A stretch of 44,583 nucleotides of DNA from Gemmatimonadota bacterium. Its GTDB lineage: Bacteria; Gemmatimonadota; Gemmatimonadetes; Gemmatimonadales; GWC2-71-9. The stretch spans positions 1 to 44,583 of the forward strand of contig QHUJ01000147.1 in the NCBI GenBank assembly GCA_003221895.1, given 5' to 3'. Under the pieces are notes generated by a model. That model was not told where the DNA came from. It worked only from the letters and a program-made list of their open reading frames with translations, and did no database searches. Each line of letters opens with the position of its first letter. Position 1 is the stretch's first letter. Made by a program: the position numbers and the translations under genes. This document shows, piece after piece, positions 34,028-43,736 of the stretch.

Positions 34028-34867
34028 ATTCCAGCCTGGGATCGTTGGGATCTACACCCGAGCGTGGTGGCAGGGCTCGTCCTCCTGGGCGGGCTTTACG
34101 TCTTTTTAGGGGGTCACAGATCCGCTCGTCGGCACGTCGCAAGCTTCGTCGCTGCATTGCTCGTGCTCGGTGTCGCGTTGAATGGGCCGCTTCATAACCT
34201 CTCTGACACGTATCTCTTCAGCGCCCACATGGCGCAGCACCTGCTGCTGACGCTCGTATTTCCACCATTGCTCCTCTATGGCACCCCGGGTTCGGTCGTC
34301 AGGAAGCTGCTCCGGCCGCGTTGGGTAATGGGACTCGGACGGTTTGTCACGCGGCCGCTGCCCGCCGCGATTCTCTTCACAGCGCCGATCGTGGGCTGGC
34401 ACGTGCCCGCGCTGTACGAAGCCGCGTTGCGCAACCACAACCTGCACATCGTCCAGCATCTCGTATTCCTGACGACCGCCGTCATCATGTGGTGGCCCGT
34501 GCTGTCCCCGGTGCCGGAGCTCCCGCGACTGCCTCACCTGTTGCAGATGCTCTATCTGTTCCTGCTCGGCATCCCGATGTCCATCACGGGGGCGCTGATC
34601 ACGCTGTCGGATCGCGTGCTCTATCCCTTTTATGCCGCCGCGCCACGAGTCGGTGGGTTGTCACCGCTCGACGACCAGCAGATTGGTGGGTTGCTGATGT
34701 GGGTGTTGGGTGGGTTGATGCTGTGGATCGTGATGACCGTTATCTGGTTCCGGTACTCCGTCTGGGACGAGAGAGGCGATGCTGAAACGGGAGTGCCGGT
34801 GGAAGCCTATGGCAATGCGGAAGTCGGAACGCGGAACGCGGAATCGCAGGGTGGGGGTCGAAGCTAG
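34001..34867 (+). CDS. ctaG: Cytochrome c oxidase assembly factor CtaG (caa3_CtaG family)
   Basis: A seven-helix membrane protein, it belongs to the caa3_CtaG family linked to copper delivery and oxidase assembly. The central His-containing motifs FSAHMAQHLLLT, GWHVPALYEAALRN, HIVQHLVF and GIPMSITGALIT are typical. The frame has no ATG start: an upstream TGA at 33995 leaves TTG 34001 or TTG 34022, both inside the ATTGGAC array. TTG 34022 gives MDIPAWDRWDLHPSVV. The last 20 or so residues are encoded by a second heptamer repeat (GCGGAAC-type) and have no conserved character. Both ends of the gene therefore appear to have been remodelled by repeats. Confidence 0.88.
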   Translation: MDIGHWTLDIPAWDRWDLHPSVVAGLVLLGGLYVFLGGHRSARRHVASFVAALLVLGVALNGPLHNLSDTYLFSAHMAQHLLLTLVFPPLLLYGTPGSVVRKLLRPRWVMGLGRFVTRPLPAAILFTAPIVGWHVPALYEAALRNHNLHIVQHLVFLTTAVIMWWPVLSPVPELPRLPHLLQMLYLFLLGIPMSITGALITLSDRVLYPFYAAAPRVGGLSPLDDQQIGGLLMWVLGGLMLWIVMTVIWFRYSVWDERGDAETGVPVEAYGNAEVGTRNAESQGGGRS

Positions 34868-34895
34868 CCTTTCAATTCCGCATTCCGACTTCCGC
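34817..34895. repeat. GCGGAAx heptamer repeats forming an inverted repeat at the ctaG 3' end
   Basis: Copies of a 7-bp unit (GCGGAAG, TCGGAAC, GCGGAAC, GCGGAAT) run through the end of ctaG. Complementary copies follow the stop codon at 34865-34867. The longest perfect arms are GCGGAAGTCGGAA (34817-34829) and TTCCGACTTCCGC (34883-34895). The element sits between two convergent genes, so it could act as a bidirectional transcription barrier. Confidence 0.85.
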
Positions 34896-34903
34896 GTTCC
34901 GAG

Positions 34904-35407
34904 TTACTCCCCGTCCTCAGTTTCCCCAAGCGGATGCCGTCTCAATTCCTCACCAATTCGCGGGTGCTCCCGCCACAGGTAGTATCCCATCCCGAGGGCG
35001 GCGAGACCGTTGCCGATGGCCACGTTCCACCAGACGAGGTTGCTGAGTAGCGGCTTGGCGAGCAAGGCCATGAGGATGTAGAACCCTACTTCGAAGAAGC
35101 AGAATCCCACGATCACGAGGAACAGGGTCGACGGCGCGTACTCGACCTCGGCGGCGAGTGCCGCTGCGATACAGCCGACCACGACGAATGCGCTCACGTG
35201 GATCATCGTGTACCCGAAGATGCGGGCGGGTTCGATGACGACACTCGCGGGATCGTGCGCGCCCCAGAACACCGCGCTTCCCAGCATGGCGGGGGTGAAG
35301 AGCGGCTGGCCGTTGATCGTGTCGACGATGAGGAACCAGATGGCGACGACGGCGGCGCCGATACAGCCGGCGATGAAGCCTTCGCGCAGGATGCGATTGA
35401 GATCCAT
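34904..35407 (-). CDS. Small membrane protein of unknown function
   Basis: The 167-residue product has four predicted transmembrane helices (about 8-30, 62-84, 90-115 and 122-143) and a short charged C-terminal tail ending in acidic residues. No family is recognised. The ATG at 35407 is chosen over the longer GTG/ATG frame to 35440 because a TATATT box lies 9 nt before it and because the extra residues overlap the divergent promoter. It is convergent with ctaG and divergent from the next membrane protein. Confidence 0.7.
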   Translation of the reverse strand: MDLNRILREGFIAGCIGAAVVAIWFLIVDTINGQPLFTPAMLGSAVFWGAHDPASVVIEPARIFGYTMIHVSAFVVVGCIAAALAAEVEYAPSTLFLVIVGFCFFEVGFYILMALLAKPLLSNLVWWNVAIGNGLAALGMGYYLWREHPRIGEELRRHPLGETEDGE

Positions 35408-35416
35408 CTGCCGCCC

Positions 35417-35422
35417 AATATA
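35417..35422 (-). promoter_or_regulatory. -10 box (TATATT) of the four-helix membrane protein
   Basis: TATATT on the minus strand ends 9 nt before the ATG at 35407. It is back to back with the plus-strand TAGATT at 35443. Confidence 0.5.
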
Positions 35423-35442
35423 TCGTCGCGGCGAGTGCATGC

Positions 35443-35448
35443 TAGATT
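35443..35448 (+). promoter_or_regulatory. Extended -10 box (TGC-TAGATT) of the six-helix membrane protein
   Basis: TAGATT is preceded directly by TGC, an extended -10 element, and ends 8 nt before the ATG at 35457. Confidence 0.55.
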
Positions 35449-35456
35449 AGGGCCCG

Positions 35457-36113
35457 ATGACGAGGCGTCCGTTGTTCTACGGCCTGAGTCTGTTGATCGG
35501 CGTGCTGTTGTTCGGGATCGCCGGCCTGAATCACCCATTCCTGTCCGGCGACGGTGCGGCGCAGCTGAGCACCATCGCGCACAAGAGTGGATGGCGCGTC
35601 ATCCATTGGTCGCTGCTCTTCGGGCTGGTGTTCCTCTACGTCGGCCTGATCGGTGTGGCGCTGCGCCACGATGGAACCCCGGGTGCCACTCCTGGCAGGG
35701 CAGGCGTATTCCTCGGGGCGTTCACCTTCGCGGTCTGGTCGCTGAACATCCTGTTCATGGTCGGAGCTGGCTGGCGGCTGGCACACGCGTTTACTGCCGC
35801 GGACACCGGATTGACCGGCACGCACGCCGTGTTCGTCTACGACATGCTCCATCCCACGGGCTTGGCTGCTGAGCGTCTCGCGACGTTCATGCTGGGTCTC
35901 GTGGCCTACATGTTCGGCTGGGCGATTCGGAACGGCGGGGTCTGGCCGCGATGGCTGGCCTGGGCGGCGTGGGGAGTGGCGCTCGCGAACGCCGCCGTCG
36001 CGTTAGTGTTCGACGAGTTTTCGTCGAATCTGTTTGTTGCTCAGGGAGTGTTCGTGATCTGGCTGGCGGCGACCGCGGTGGTGATGCTCGCGGAACGCCG
36101 CCAGGGAACGTAG
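35457..36113 (+). CDS. Six-helix membrane protein, DUF4386-like
   Basis: The 218-residue protein has six predicted helices, evenly spaced, with a conserved-looking segment AHKSGWRVIHW and a long second loop containing DTGLTGTHAVFVYDMLHP. The layout resembles DUF4386-type membrane proteins, but the match is by general appearance only. No catalytic motif is seen and the function is unknown. It ends just before a 28-bp palindrome that separates it from the convergent protease gene. Confidence 0.7.
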   Translation: MTRRPLFYGLSLLIGVLLFGIAGLNHPFLSGDGAAQLSTIAHKSGWRVIHWSLLFGLVFLYVGLIGVALRHDGTPGATPGRAGVFLGAFTFAVWSLNILFMVGAGWRLAHAFTAADTGLTGTHAVFVYDMLHPTGLAAERLATFMLGLVAYMFGWAIRNGGVWPRWLAWAAWGVALANAAVALVFDEFSSNLFVAQGVFVIWLAATAVVMLAERRQGT

Positions 36114-36118
36114 GCAAA

Positions 36119-36146
36119 GTAGGGGCGCAGCATGCTGCGCCCCTAC
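36119..36146. terminator. Perfect 28-bp palindrome between convergent genes
   Basis: The arm GTAGGGGCGCAGCA is followed at once by its exact reverse complement TGCTGCGCCCCTAC. In RNA it would form a long hairpin on either strand. It lies between the stop at 36113 and the protease stop at 36176 and could end transcription from both sides, although no T tract follows. Confidence 0.6.
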
Positions 36147-36182
36147 AATCCCGTCATTTCGCCCCTACAATCCCGTCATTTC
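36139..36182. repeat. 22-bp tandem duplication at the protease 3' end
   Basis: Two identical 22-bp units, beginning GCCCCTACAATCCCG and ending TCATTTC, lie head to tail at 36139-36160 and 36161-36182. The first overlaps the right arm of the palindrome and the second contains the stop codon and last codon of the protease gene. This looks like a local duplication of the gene end together with the repeat element. Confidence 0.9.
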
Positions 36183-37723
36183 GCGCGCACGCGCACGATG
36201 CGCTGTTGCCAGCCGTCCGGCGTGCTCGAGAGAACCGTCAACGTCACGATCTGCCCGGACTTCACGCCGGACAAGGCCTGCCGCAGCTCCGCGCGCGTCC
36301 GCGTCGGCTCACCGTTCACCTTGAGAATGATGTCCGGATAGCCCTGACTGTCGTCCACCAGGTGCGCATACGACGGTCCATCGGGCGACACCTGGGACAC
36401 GACGAGACCGCCGCCCGAGCGCATGACGGCGCGCAGGCTGGGGTCGCGTGCGTTCTCCTGGGAGAGCGGCTGCACGGAAATGCCGAGCGGCTCCTCCATC
36501 GGAGCGGGATCCCGCCGGTTTGCGCCCTCGTCGGAGTCCGAAATCTCTTCGGGCTCAGCCGATGGCGCCGCTACCAGGCGCACCGGAATCGTTTTACGCA
36601 CGCCACCGCTGCGCACGACACTGACCTGCACGGTCTCGCCCGGCTTCTTGAACCCGACGCGCTGCTGCAGCTGCGCGACCGATTCGATCGACTGTCCGTC
36701 GACCGCGACGATGACGTCACCGGCTTGGATCCCGGCGCGCTTCGCCGGTGAATCATCACCGCTGTAATCGTTGACCACCACACCGTGGATATCCGTCAGC
36801 TTCGCGTCCTCGGCGTCCTCCGGTGTGATGGGGCGTATCGACACGCCGATCACGGCGCGCTCGACGTGTCCGGTCGCGATCAGCTGGGTCATCACGGTGC
36901 GGGCGAGGTTGATCGGGATTGCAAACCCGTACCCGGCATAGAACCCGGTCTCACTGGCGATGGCCGAATTGATGCCGATGACCTCGCCACGCACGTTCAC
37001 GAGCGGCCCGCCCGAGTTTCCAGGATTGATGGCCGCGTCTGTCTGGATGAAATCCTGAATCGCGTAGCGACTCTGATTCAGGCCCGAGAGCAGCCGGCCT
37101 TTGGCACTCACGATTCCCGCTGTCACCGTGAAGGTGAACGCCTCACCCAGCGGGTTACCGATCGCGAGCACCCAGTTGCCGATCTTGGTCGAATCCGCAT
37201 CACCCATGCGCACGGTAGGAAGCCCCGTCGTCTGGATCTTGATCACGGCGACGTCCGTGCTCGGGTCGGTGCCGACCGTTTTCGCGGTGAATTCGCGATT
37301 GTCGTACAGCCGCACGATCACGCGATCGGCGCCCTGCACGACGTGATTGTTGGTGAGGATGTATCCGTCCGGGGAGACGATGAACCCCGACCCCGAGCCC
37401 TGCTCGACCTGGGGGCGGCGCGGGACCTGGAAGAAATCCTCGAATCCCGGCGGCAGGCGGCGGCTCGACACCCGCTCGCGTCGTTCCGACTTGATGAATA
37501 CCACCGCCGGCTTCACATGGTCAGCGACCGAGGCGAAGGCCTCGCCGAGATCCACGGCAGCCTTGGCCTGGGGAACCGGACGATTGGTATCCTGCAGCAC
37601 CGTCCGGATCGCCGCCTCCCCGCGCGTCGGCAGCTTGAAGGCCGAGGCGAATGCGAGGCCGAGCGCAAACGCCATCGCTACCAACGTGCCGAATTTCAAC
37701 CAGTCCCGCGTCTTCACCGACAT
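36176..37723 (-). CDS. Do-family (DegP/HtrA) periplasmic serine protease
   Basis: The 515-residue protein has an N-terminal membrane anchor or signal (LVAMAFALGLAFASAF) and a trypsin-like domain with His in ILTNNHVV, Asp in STDVAVIKI and Ser in NPGNSGGPL. Two PDZ domains follow (about 275-365 and 420-510), the first after HGVVVNDYSGDDSPA and the second after GGLVVSQVSPDGPS. It should degrade or refold misfolded envelope proteins. It begins 12 bp behind dnaK with a GGGGG-type ribosome binding site, an informative pairing that places cytoplasmic and envelope folding-stress functions in one transcript. The last codon lies in a 22-bp tandem duplication. Confidence 0.94.
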   Translation of the reverse strand: MSVKTRDWLKFGTLVAMAFALGLAFASAFKLPTRGEAAIRTVLQDTNRPVPQAKAAVDLGEAFASVADHVKPAVVFIKSERRERVSSRRLPPGFEDFFQVPRRPQVEQGSGSGFIVSPDGYILTNNHVVQGADRVIVRLYDNREFTAKTVGTDPSTDVAVIKIQTTGLPTVRMGDADSTKIGNWVLAIGNPLGEAFTFTVTAGIVSAKGRLLSGLNQSRYAIQDFIQTDAAINPGNSGGPLVNVRGEVIGINSAIASETGFYAGYGFAIPINLARTVMTQLIATGHVERAVIGVSIRPITPEDAEDAKLTDIHGVVVNDYSGDDSPAKRAGIQAGDVIVAVDGQSIESVAQLQQRVGFKKPGETVQVSVVRSGGVRKTIPVRLVAAPSAEPEEISDSDEGANRRDPAPMEEPLGISVQPLSQENARDPSLRAVMRSGGGLVVSQVSPDGPSYAHLVDDSQGYPDIILKVNGEPTRTRAELRQALSGVKSGQIVTLTVLSSTPDGWQQRIVRVRAK

Positions 37724-37735
37724 CAGCGCCCCCTT

Positions 37736-39688
37736 TTAAGACTTCTTCGATTTATCGTCATCCACGATCTCATAATCAGCATCAACGACCTTTTCCTTGC
37801 CACCATCGCCGCTACCACCGGGCTGACTCTCACCAGTCCCTGACGCTCCGGCCCCGGCGCCAGCGCCCTCGGCGCCAGCTCCAGCACCACGCGCTGCATA
37901 CAGCGACGCGCCGGCTGCCGAGTAGGCCTGTTGCAGCTCGTCGAGGGCTTTGCTGATTTCGTCCGCGTTGCCGCTGCGCAGCGCCGCCTGGGCCGACTGA
38001 ATCGCGGCGTCGAGCCGGGACTTGAGACCAGCCTCCAGCTTATCGACCCAGTCTTTGGACTCTTTGGTCACCTGGTACACCATGTTATCGAGGCGGTTAC
38101 GTTGCTCGATCACATCACGCCGCTTCTTGTCTTCAGCGGCATGCGCCTCGGCGTCCTTCACCATCTTGTCGATGTCCTTGTCGGCGAGACCGGACGAGGC
38201 CTCGATACGGATCTTCTGCTCCTTGCCCGTCGCCTTGTCCTTGGCGGAGACGTGCAGGATGCCGTTGGCATCGATGTCGAACGTCACCTCGACCTGCGGC
38301 ACGCCCCGCGGAGCCGGCGGAATGCCCGTCAGCTGGAACTTGCCGATGGTGCGGTTGTCCTGCGCCATCTGCCGCTCGCCCTGCAGCACGTGGATTTCCA
38401 CGGTGGTCTGATTGTCCTCTGCCGTCGAGAACACCTCCGACTTCTTGGTCGGGATCGTGGTGTTGCGCGGGATGAGGACGGTCGTCACGCCACCGAGTGT
38501 CTCGATGCCGAGCGACAGCGGCGTCACGTCGAGGAGCAGCACGTCCTTCACCTCGCCGGCGAGCACGCCACCCTGAATCGCGGCGCCGATCGCGACCACT
38601 TCGTCCGGGTTCACACCCTTGTGCGGCTCTTTGCCGAAGAAGCTCTTGACGATCTCCTGGACCTTCGGCATGCGCGTCTGGCCGCCGACCAGGATCACTT
38701 CATCGATGTCGCCCGGCTTCAGCCCCGCATCCGTCAGCGCCTGCTGCATCGGCGGCATCGTCCGCTTCACCAGGTCGTCCACCAGCTGCTCGAGCTTGGC
38801 GCGCGTGAGCGTGAGATTGAGGTGCTTCGGTCCCGATTGATCCGCCGTGATGAAGGGGAGGTTGATTTCAGTCTGCAACACCGTCGACAGCTCCATCTTG
38901 GCCTTCTCGGCCGCCTCCTTGAGACGCTGCAGAGCCATCGGGTCCTTCGACAGGTCGATCCCCTGCTCGCGCTTGAACTCTGCCACCAACCATTCGATGA
39001 CTCGCGCGTCGAAATCGTCGCCACCCAGGTGCGTGTCGCCGTTGGTGCTCTTCACCTCGAAGACGCCTTCGGCGAGCTCGAGGATGGAGATGTCGTAGGT
39101 ACCGCCGCCCAGGTCGTAGACCGCGACTTTCTCTTCCTTCTTCTTATCGAGCCCGTAGGCGAGCGCCGAAGCGGTGGGCTCGTTGATGATGCGGACGACG
39201 TCGAGTCCGGCGATCTTGCCGGCGTCCTTCGTCGCCTGCCGCTGAGAATCGTTGAAGTACGCTGGGACGGTGATGACGGCCTTCTCGACCTTGTGGCCGA
39301 GATAGTCTTCCGCGGTCTGGCGCATCTTCTGGAGGATCATCGCCGAGAGCTCAGGGGGGGTATACTGCTTGCCCATGATTTCCACGGCGGCCAGCCCGTT
39401 CTGACCGCGGACCGTCTTGTAGGGAACGCGTTTGATCTCTTCCGTGACTTCCTCGTAGCGCCGCCCCATAAACCGCTTGATTGAGAAGACTGTGTTCTGC
39501 GGGTTGGTCACCGCCTGCCGTTTCGCCACCTGCCCAACCAGCCGTTCACCGTCCTTGGTGAAGGCGACGACCGAGGGGGTCGTCCGACCGCCTTCGGCGT
39601 TGGGGATGACGACGGGATCGCCACCTTCCATAACCGCCACCACGGAGTTGGTGGTCCCGAGGTCAATGCCGATGATCTTCTCAGCCAT
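37736..39688 (-). CDS. dnaK: Chaperone DnaK (Hsp70)
   Basis: The ATP-dependent chaperone begins at ATG 39688 with AGGAG 9 nt upstream, giving [20 protein letters not shown]. The ATPase domain has phosphate-binding loops [23 protein letters not shown] and [13 protein letters not shown] linker equivalent to [18 protein letters not shown] leads to the substrate-binding domain and a helical lid. The Gly/Ala-rich tail ends in [11 protein letters not shown]-like residues, as in the family. The length of 650 residues is standard. Neither dnaJ nor grpE is adjacent. The gene is followed by the Do-family protease. Confidence 0.98.
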   Translation of the reverse strand: MAEKIIGIDLGTTNSVVAVMEGGDPVVIPNAEGGRTTPSVVAFTKDGERLVGQVAKRQAVTNPQNTVFSIKRFMGRRYEEVTEEIKRVPYKTVRGQNGLAAVEIMGKQYTPPELSAMILQKMRQTAEDYLGHKVEKAVITVPAYFNDSQRQATKDAGKIAGLDVVRIINEPTASALAYGLDKKKEEKVAVYDLGGGTYDISILELAEGVFEVKSTNGDTHLGGDDFDARVIEWLVAEFKREQGIDLSKDPMALQRLKEAAEKAKMELSTVLQTEINLPFITADQSGPKHLNLTLTRAKLEQLVDDLVKRTMPPMQQALTDAGLKPGDIDEVILVGGQTRMPKVQEIVKSFFGKEPHKGVNPDEVVAIGAAIQGGVLAGEVKDVLLLDVTPLSLGIETLGGVTTVLIPRNTTIPTKKSEVFSTAEDNQTTVEIHVLQGERQMAQDNRTIGKFQLTGIPPAPRGVPQVEVTFDIDANGILHVSAKDKATGKEQKIRIEASSGLADKDIDKMVKDAEAHAAEDKKRRDVIEQRNRLDNMVYQVTKESKDWVDKLEAGLKSRLDAAIQSAQAALRSGNADEISKALDELQQAYSAAGASLYAARGAGAGAEGAGAGAGASGTGESQPGGSGDGGKEKVVDADYEIVDDDKSKKS

Positions 39689-39788
39689 AACTTTCAGCTC
39701 CTGATAGGGATTTGATGCGGACCCAGTGCCGGCGGTCGCAAGGGGCAAGCATCGTGCCCGTATTCGCTGCCAATAAGGCAGGCGGTTG

Positions 39789-39823
39789 GGCGGTTACGTA
39801 GTTCGACCGGAATTATAACCGCC
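39789..39823. promoter_or_regulatory. Inverted repeat over the dnaK promoter
   Basis: GGCGGTTA (39789-39796) and TAACCGCC (39816-39823) form a perfect 8-bp inverted repeat with a 19-nt spacer. A minus-strand TATAAT at 39812-39817 lies at one arm and is the best -10 for dnaK, giving a leader of about 120 nt. The arrangement looks like an operator. It is not the CIRCE element recognised by HrcA. Confidence 0.45.
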
Positions 39824-39839
39824 TAGTGGCGGCACCGCC

Positions 39840-39845
39840 TAGATT
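39840..39845 (+). promoter_or_regulatory. -10 box (TAGATT) of the rhomboid gene
   Basis: TAGATT lies 7 nt before the ATG at 39853. It overlaps the second of two ACCGCCTAG direct repeats (39818-39826 and 39834-39842), which flank a GGCGGC and may be part of the shared dnaK/rhomboid control region. Confidence 0.5.
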
Positions 39846-39852
39846 CCGCCTC

Positions 39853-40614
39853 ATGTTTCCGTACAAAGACGAGAACCCCACCGAAAAACCAGCCGTCATC
39901 ACCGTCGCACTCATTCTCGCCAATGTCCTCGCCTTCATTTTTGTACAAGGCGCCGGCGCTGCCGGCCCGCTGGCGCGGTCGGTCTGCGACCTCGGCCTGA
40001 TTCCAGGAGAGATCCTGCAACGGGCGAGACCTGGGAGCGGTGTCGAGCTCGCTCCCGGTATGATGTGCGTCGTGGGCGCGGTGCCGAAGTACTGGACCGT
40101 GATCACCTCGATGTTCATGCACGGCGGGTGGCTGCATCTGATCGGCAACATGCTGTTTCTCTGGGTATTCGGAAACAACATCGAAGATGCGACAGGGCAT
40201 GGAAAGTTTCTGATCTTTTACCTCTTGTGCGGCGTGGCAGCGGCCGCGACGCAGACGTTCGTCAGTCCGCATTCTGTGGTGCCGATGGTGGGCGCTTCCG
40301 GCGCCATCAGCGGTGTGTTAGGGGCCTACATCCTGTTGTACCCGCGAGTGCGCGTGCACACGTTGATCATCCTGCCGATTTACATCACGAGCGTCGCGCT
40401 TCCGGCGTACGTGATGCTCGGCTACTGGATCATTCTGCAGGTGCTGAGCGGCTTATTCAGTCTCAGCGAGGTCGAGAAGGGTGGCGTGGCATTCTTCGCG
40501 CACATCGGGGGATTCGTGACGGGGCTGGTCCTCGTGCGGCTGTTCGCCTCGGAAGATGTGCTCCGGCGCCGACCGACGCCGCCTGCGACCTATTACCGGT
40601 ATCGCACGAATTGA
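39853..40614 (+). CDS. Rhomboid-family intramembrane serine protease
   Basis: The 253-residue membrane protein has six or seven predicted helices. The catalytic Ser is in GASGAISGVLGAYI and the catalytic His in FAHIGGFVTGLVL. The family L1-loop region includes FMHGGWLHLIGNMLFLWVFG. All key residues are present, so it should cleave transmembrane substrates. The ATG at 39853 gives MFPYKDENPTEKP, a common rhomboid N-terminus, and fits the -10 box 7 nt upstream; the longer start at 39826 overlaps the promoter. It is divergent from dnaK and convergent with phoU, with a 3-bp gap. Confidence 0.93.
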   Translation: MFPYKDENPTEKPAVITVALILANVLAFIFVQGAGAAGPLARSVCDLGLIPGEILQRARPGSGVELAPGMMCVVGAVPKYWTVITSMFMHGGWLHLIGNMLFLWVFGNNIEDATGHGKFLIFYLLCGVAAAATQTFVSPHSVVPMVGASGAISGVLGAYILLYPRVRVHTLIILPIYITSVALPAYVMLGYWIILQVLSGLFSLSEVEKGGVAFFAHIGGFVTGLVLVRLFASEDVLRRRPTPPATYYRYRTN

Positions 40615-40617
40615 GGC

Positions 40618-41291
40618 CTATCCCTCCGCATGATGCTTGATTGACTTCCCCTCGACTAGGAAGACGACGTCCTCCGCAATATTCGTCGCCAAGTCCGCCA
40701 CTCGCTCCAGATTCCGGCTGACCAGGAAGAGCTCCATCGCGGTTCCGATGATGTGCGGATCCTCCATCATGTGGGTGAGCAGGATCCGGAACATCGACTG
40801 ATGCAGCGCGTCGACGCTGTCGTCGCGGCGGCAGATCGCGCGACCGGCCTGCGAGTCGCCGCGCACGAATGCGTCGAGCGCATCGGCGAGCATCGTCCGT
40901 GCCTGCCGTGCCATCTCGAGTAGCTCAGGCTCGGGCACGATCGGCCGGCTGGCGAGCAGCCGCTCGGCCGATTGCGCGATGTTGACCGCGTGATCGCCCA
41001 CCCGTTCGAGATCGTTGGCGATTTTCATCGCCGCCGTGAGAAACCGCAGATCGCGGGCCATCGGCTGCTGCGTCGCGAGCAGGCGGATCACCGTCTCTTC
41101 GACCTCGAGCTCGAGCTGGTCGACCTCCCGGTCGCCCTGAATGACCTGCGCGGCTTTTTCGCCGTCTCGTTGCAGCACGGCCTCGACAGACGCCGCGAGT
41201 GCTGCCTGCGCCTCGCCCGACATGTTGAGCAGGGCGACCTTGAGCTCCGAGAGCTCGTCGTGGAAATGCCGATGACTCGCCGGTTGTGCGT

Positions 41292-41295
<4 letters not shown>
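40618..41295 (-). CDS. phoU: Phosphate-specific transport system accessory protein PhoU
   Basis: PhoU is a helical negative regulator that links the Pst transporter to the PhoR kinase. The 225-residue protein has the two PhoU repeats, each with the metal-contact motif: [14 protein letters not shown] in the first and [18 protein letters not shown] in the second. The ATG start overlaps the stop of the second pstB by 4 nt (ATGA). It is the last gene of the pst run. No phoR or phoB is in the window. Confidence 0.96.
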
Positions 41296-42127
<832 letters not shown>

Positions 42128-42131
<4 letters not shown>

Positions 42132-42904
42132 CCAAACCGTCCCGTGATATACGCCTCCGTCTGCTCCATCTTCGGCTTCGTGAAGATTTCGTCGGTCCGG
42201 CTTACCTCGATCAGGCTGCCGAGGTACATGAAGGCGGTGTAATCCGACACGCGCGCGGCCTGCTGCATGTTGTGCGTCACGATCACGATCGTGTACAGGC
42301 GTTTGAGTGCATGACAGAGCTCTTCGATCCGCAGCGTGCCCGCGGGGTCGAGCGAAGCGGTCGGCTCATCGAGCAACAGAATCTCAGGCCGCGGGGCCAC
42401 GGCGCGAGCAATGCACAGCCGTTGCTGCTGCCCGCCCGACAGCGCGAGTGCGCTCGTCCGCAGGCGATCCTTCACCTCGTCCCACAGGGCAGCCTGCTGC
42501 AACGCGCGCGCGACGGCCTCATCGACATCGTGGTGCGTGCGCTTTCCGTTGACCCGCAGTCCTGCGGCGACGTTGTCGTAGATCGACATCGTCGGGAACG
42601 GCGTGGGCCGTTGAAAGACCATGCCGACTCGGCGCCGCAGCTCGACCGGGTTCACGCCCGGCGCATAGATGTTGATGTCGTCGAGCAGCACTTCGCCCAC
42701 TACGCTCGCGTCCGGGGTGAGCTCGTGCATGCGGTTCAGGCAGCGGAGCAGGGTACTCTTGCCGCACCCGGACGGCCCGATGATCGCGGTGACCGTGTGC
42801 GCCGGAAACAGCAGCGAGACGTCGCGCACCGCGCGATGCTTCCCGAAGAGCGCGGTGAGTTTGACCGTCTCGAGCCGGAGCCGGGTGTTAGCGGACGCTA
42901 CCAT
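42128..42904 (-). CDS. pstB: Phosphate ABC transporter ATPase PstB, first copy
   Basis: The 258-residue ATPase of the Pst high-affinity phosphate importer has Walker A (GPSGCGKST), signature (LSGGQQQR), Walker B ([13 protein letters not shown]) and H-loop ([11 protein letters not shown]), all intact. The PstB features FQRPTPFP and [10 protein letters not shown] are present. Its start overlaps pstA by 17 nt and its stop overlaps the second pstB by 4 nt. The two copies differ in many positions, so this is not a recent duplication. Confidence 0.96.
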
Positions 42905-43736
42905 GGCGCTCTCGTGTCACCCAGCGGGCGGTGAGGGAGATGCTGAGCACCAGCCCCATGAGAACGAGCGCTGAGGCCCAGGCGAGGCGATGCCACTCTT
43001 CGAACGGCCCCGTGCCATAGACGTAGATCTGCAGCGACAAGGCCTGCATGGGCTGCGTGATGGACAGGGTGAAGTTGAGGTTGCCGAGTGCCGTGAAGAG
43101 GAGAGGGGCCGTCTCACCGGCGACCCGCGCGATCCCCACGAGACACCCGGTGACGATGCCGCTGAGCGCGGTCCGGGCGACGACCTTGAGCGACGTGCGC
43201 CACCGGGGATAGCCCAACGCCAGCGCCGCTTCGCGGAGCGAATGGGGCACCAGGCGAACCATCTCCTCTGTCGTGCGCGCCAGCATGGGGATCATCAGTA
43301 CGGCGAGCGCGACACTCCCTGCCAGCGCGGAGAACCGATGCATGGGTCGCACGACGAACGTCCACGCTACGATCCCCACGACGATCGATGGCGTCCCGTT
43401 CAAGACGTCGGCGATGAACCGGACGATGAATCCCAGCTTTCCCGAACCGTACTCGGCCAGGTACAGGCCGGCGCCGACGCCGACGGGCACGCCGATCAAC
43501 GCGGCAAGGCCGACGATGATCCCGGTTCCGACGATGGCGTTCGCGACGCCGCCCCCGGTTTGCCCCGCGGGCACGGGGCTCTTGGTGAAAAACGCCCAGT
43601 CGATCGATGACGCGCCTTTGATGACGAGGTTGCCCATAATGAGCACCAGCGCGAGGACCGCGAGGGAGCAGAGGACGACGACGAGCGCCGTCATCAGCCG
43701 GCTGATCAGATGCCGCCGCAGCGCGCGGCTGCTCAC
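42888..43736 (-). CDS. pstA: Phosphate ABC transporter permease PstA
   Basis: The 282-residue inner-membrane permease has six predicted helices. Its permease signature lies around [24 protein letters not shown], with the EAA-type loop contacting PstB, and [18 protein letters not shown] follows. The GTG start at 43736 overlaps the pstC stop as GTGA. This start gives a basic N-terminus before the first helix ([19 protein letters not shown]). It forms the transmembrane channel with PstC. Confidence 0.95.
   Translation of the reverse strand: MSSRALRRHLISRLMTALVVVLCSLAVLALVLIMGNLVIKGASSIDWAFFTKSPVPAGQTGGGVANAIVGTGIIVGLAALIGVPVGVGAGLYLAEYGSGKLGFIVRFIADVLNGTPSIVVGIVAWTFVVRPMHRFSALAGSVALAVLMIPMLARTTEEMVRLVPHSLREAALALGYPRWRTSLKVVARTALSGIVTGCLVGIARVAGETAPLLFTALGNLNFTLSITQPMQALSLQIYVYGTGPFEEWHRLAWASALVLMGLVLSISLTARWVTRERHGSVR

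Noticed and set aside
37931-39484. 517-codon plus-strand frame antisense to dnaK
   Set aside because: The long open frame opposite dnaK is a known codon-usage artefact. No independent start signal or domain is seen.
39689-39852. Search for a CIRCE element before dnaK
   Set aside because: The TTAGCACTC-N9-GAGTGCTAA pattern is absent; only the GGCGGTTA inverted repeat is seen.
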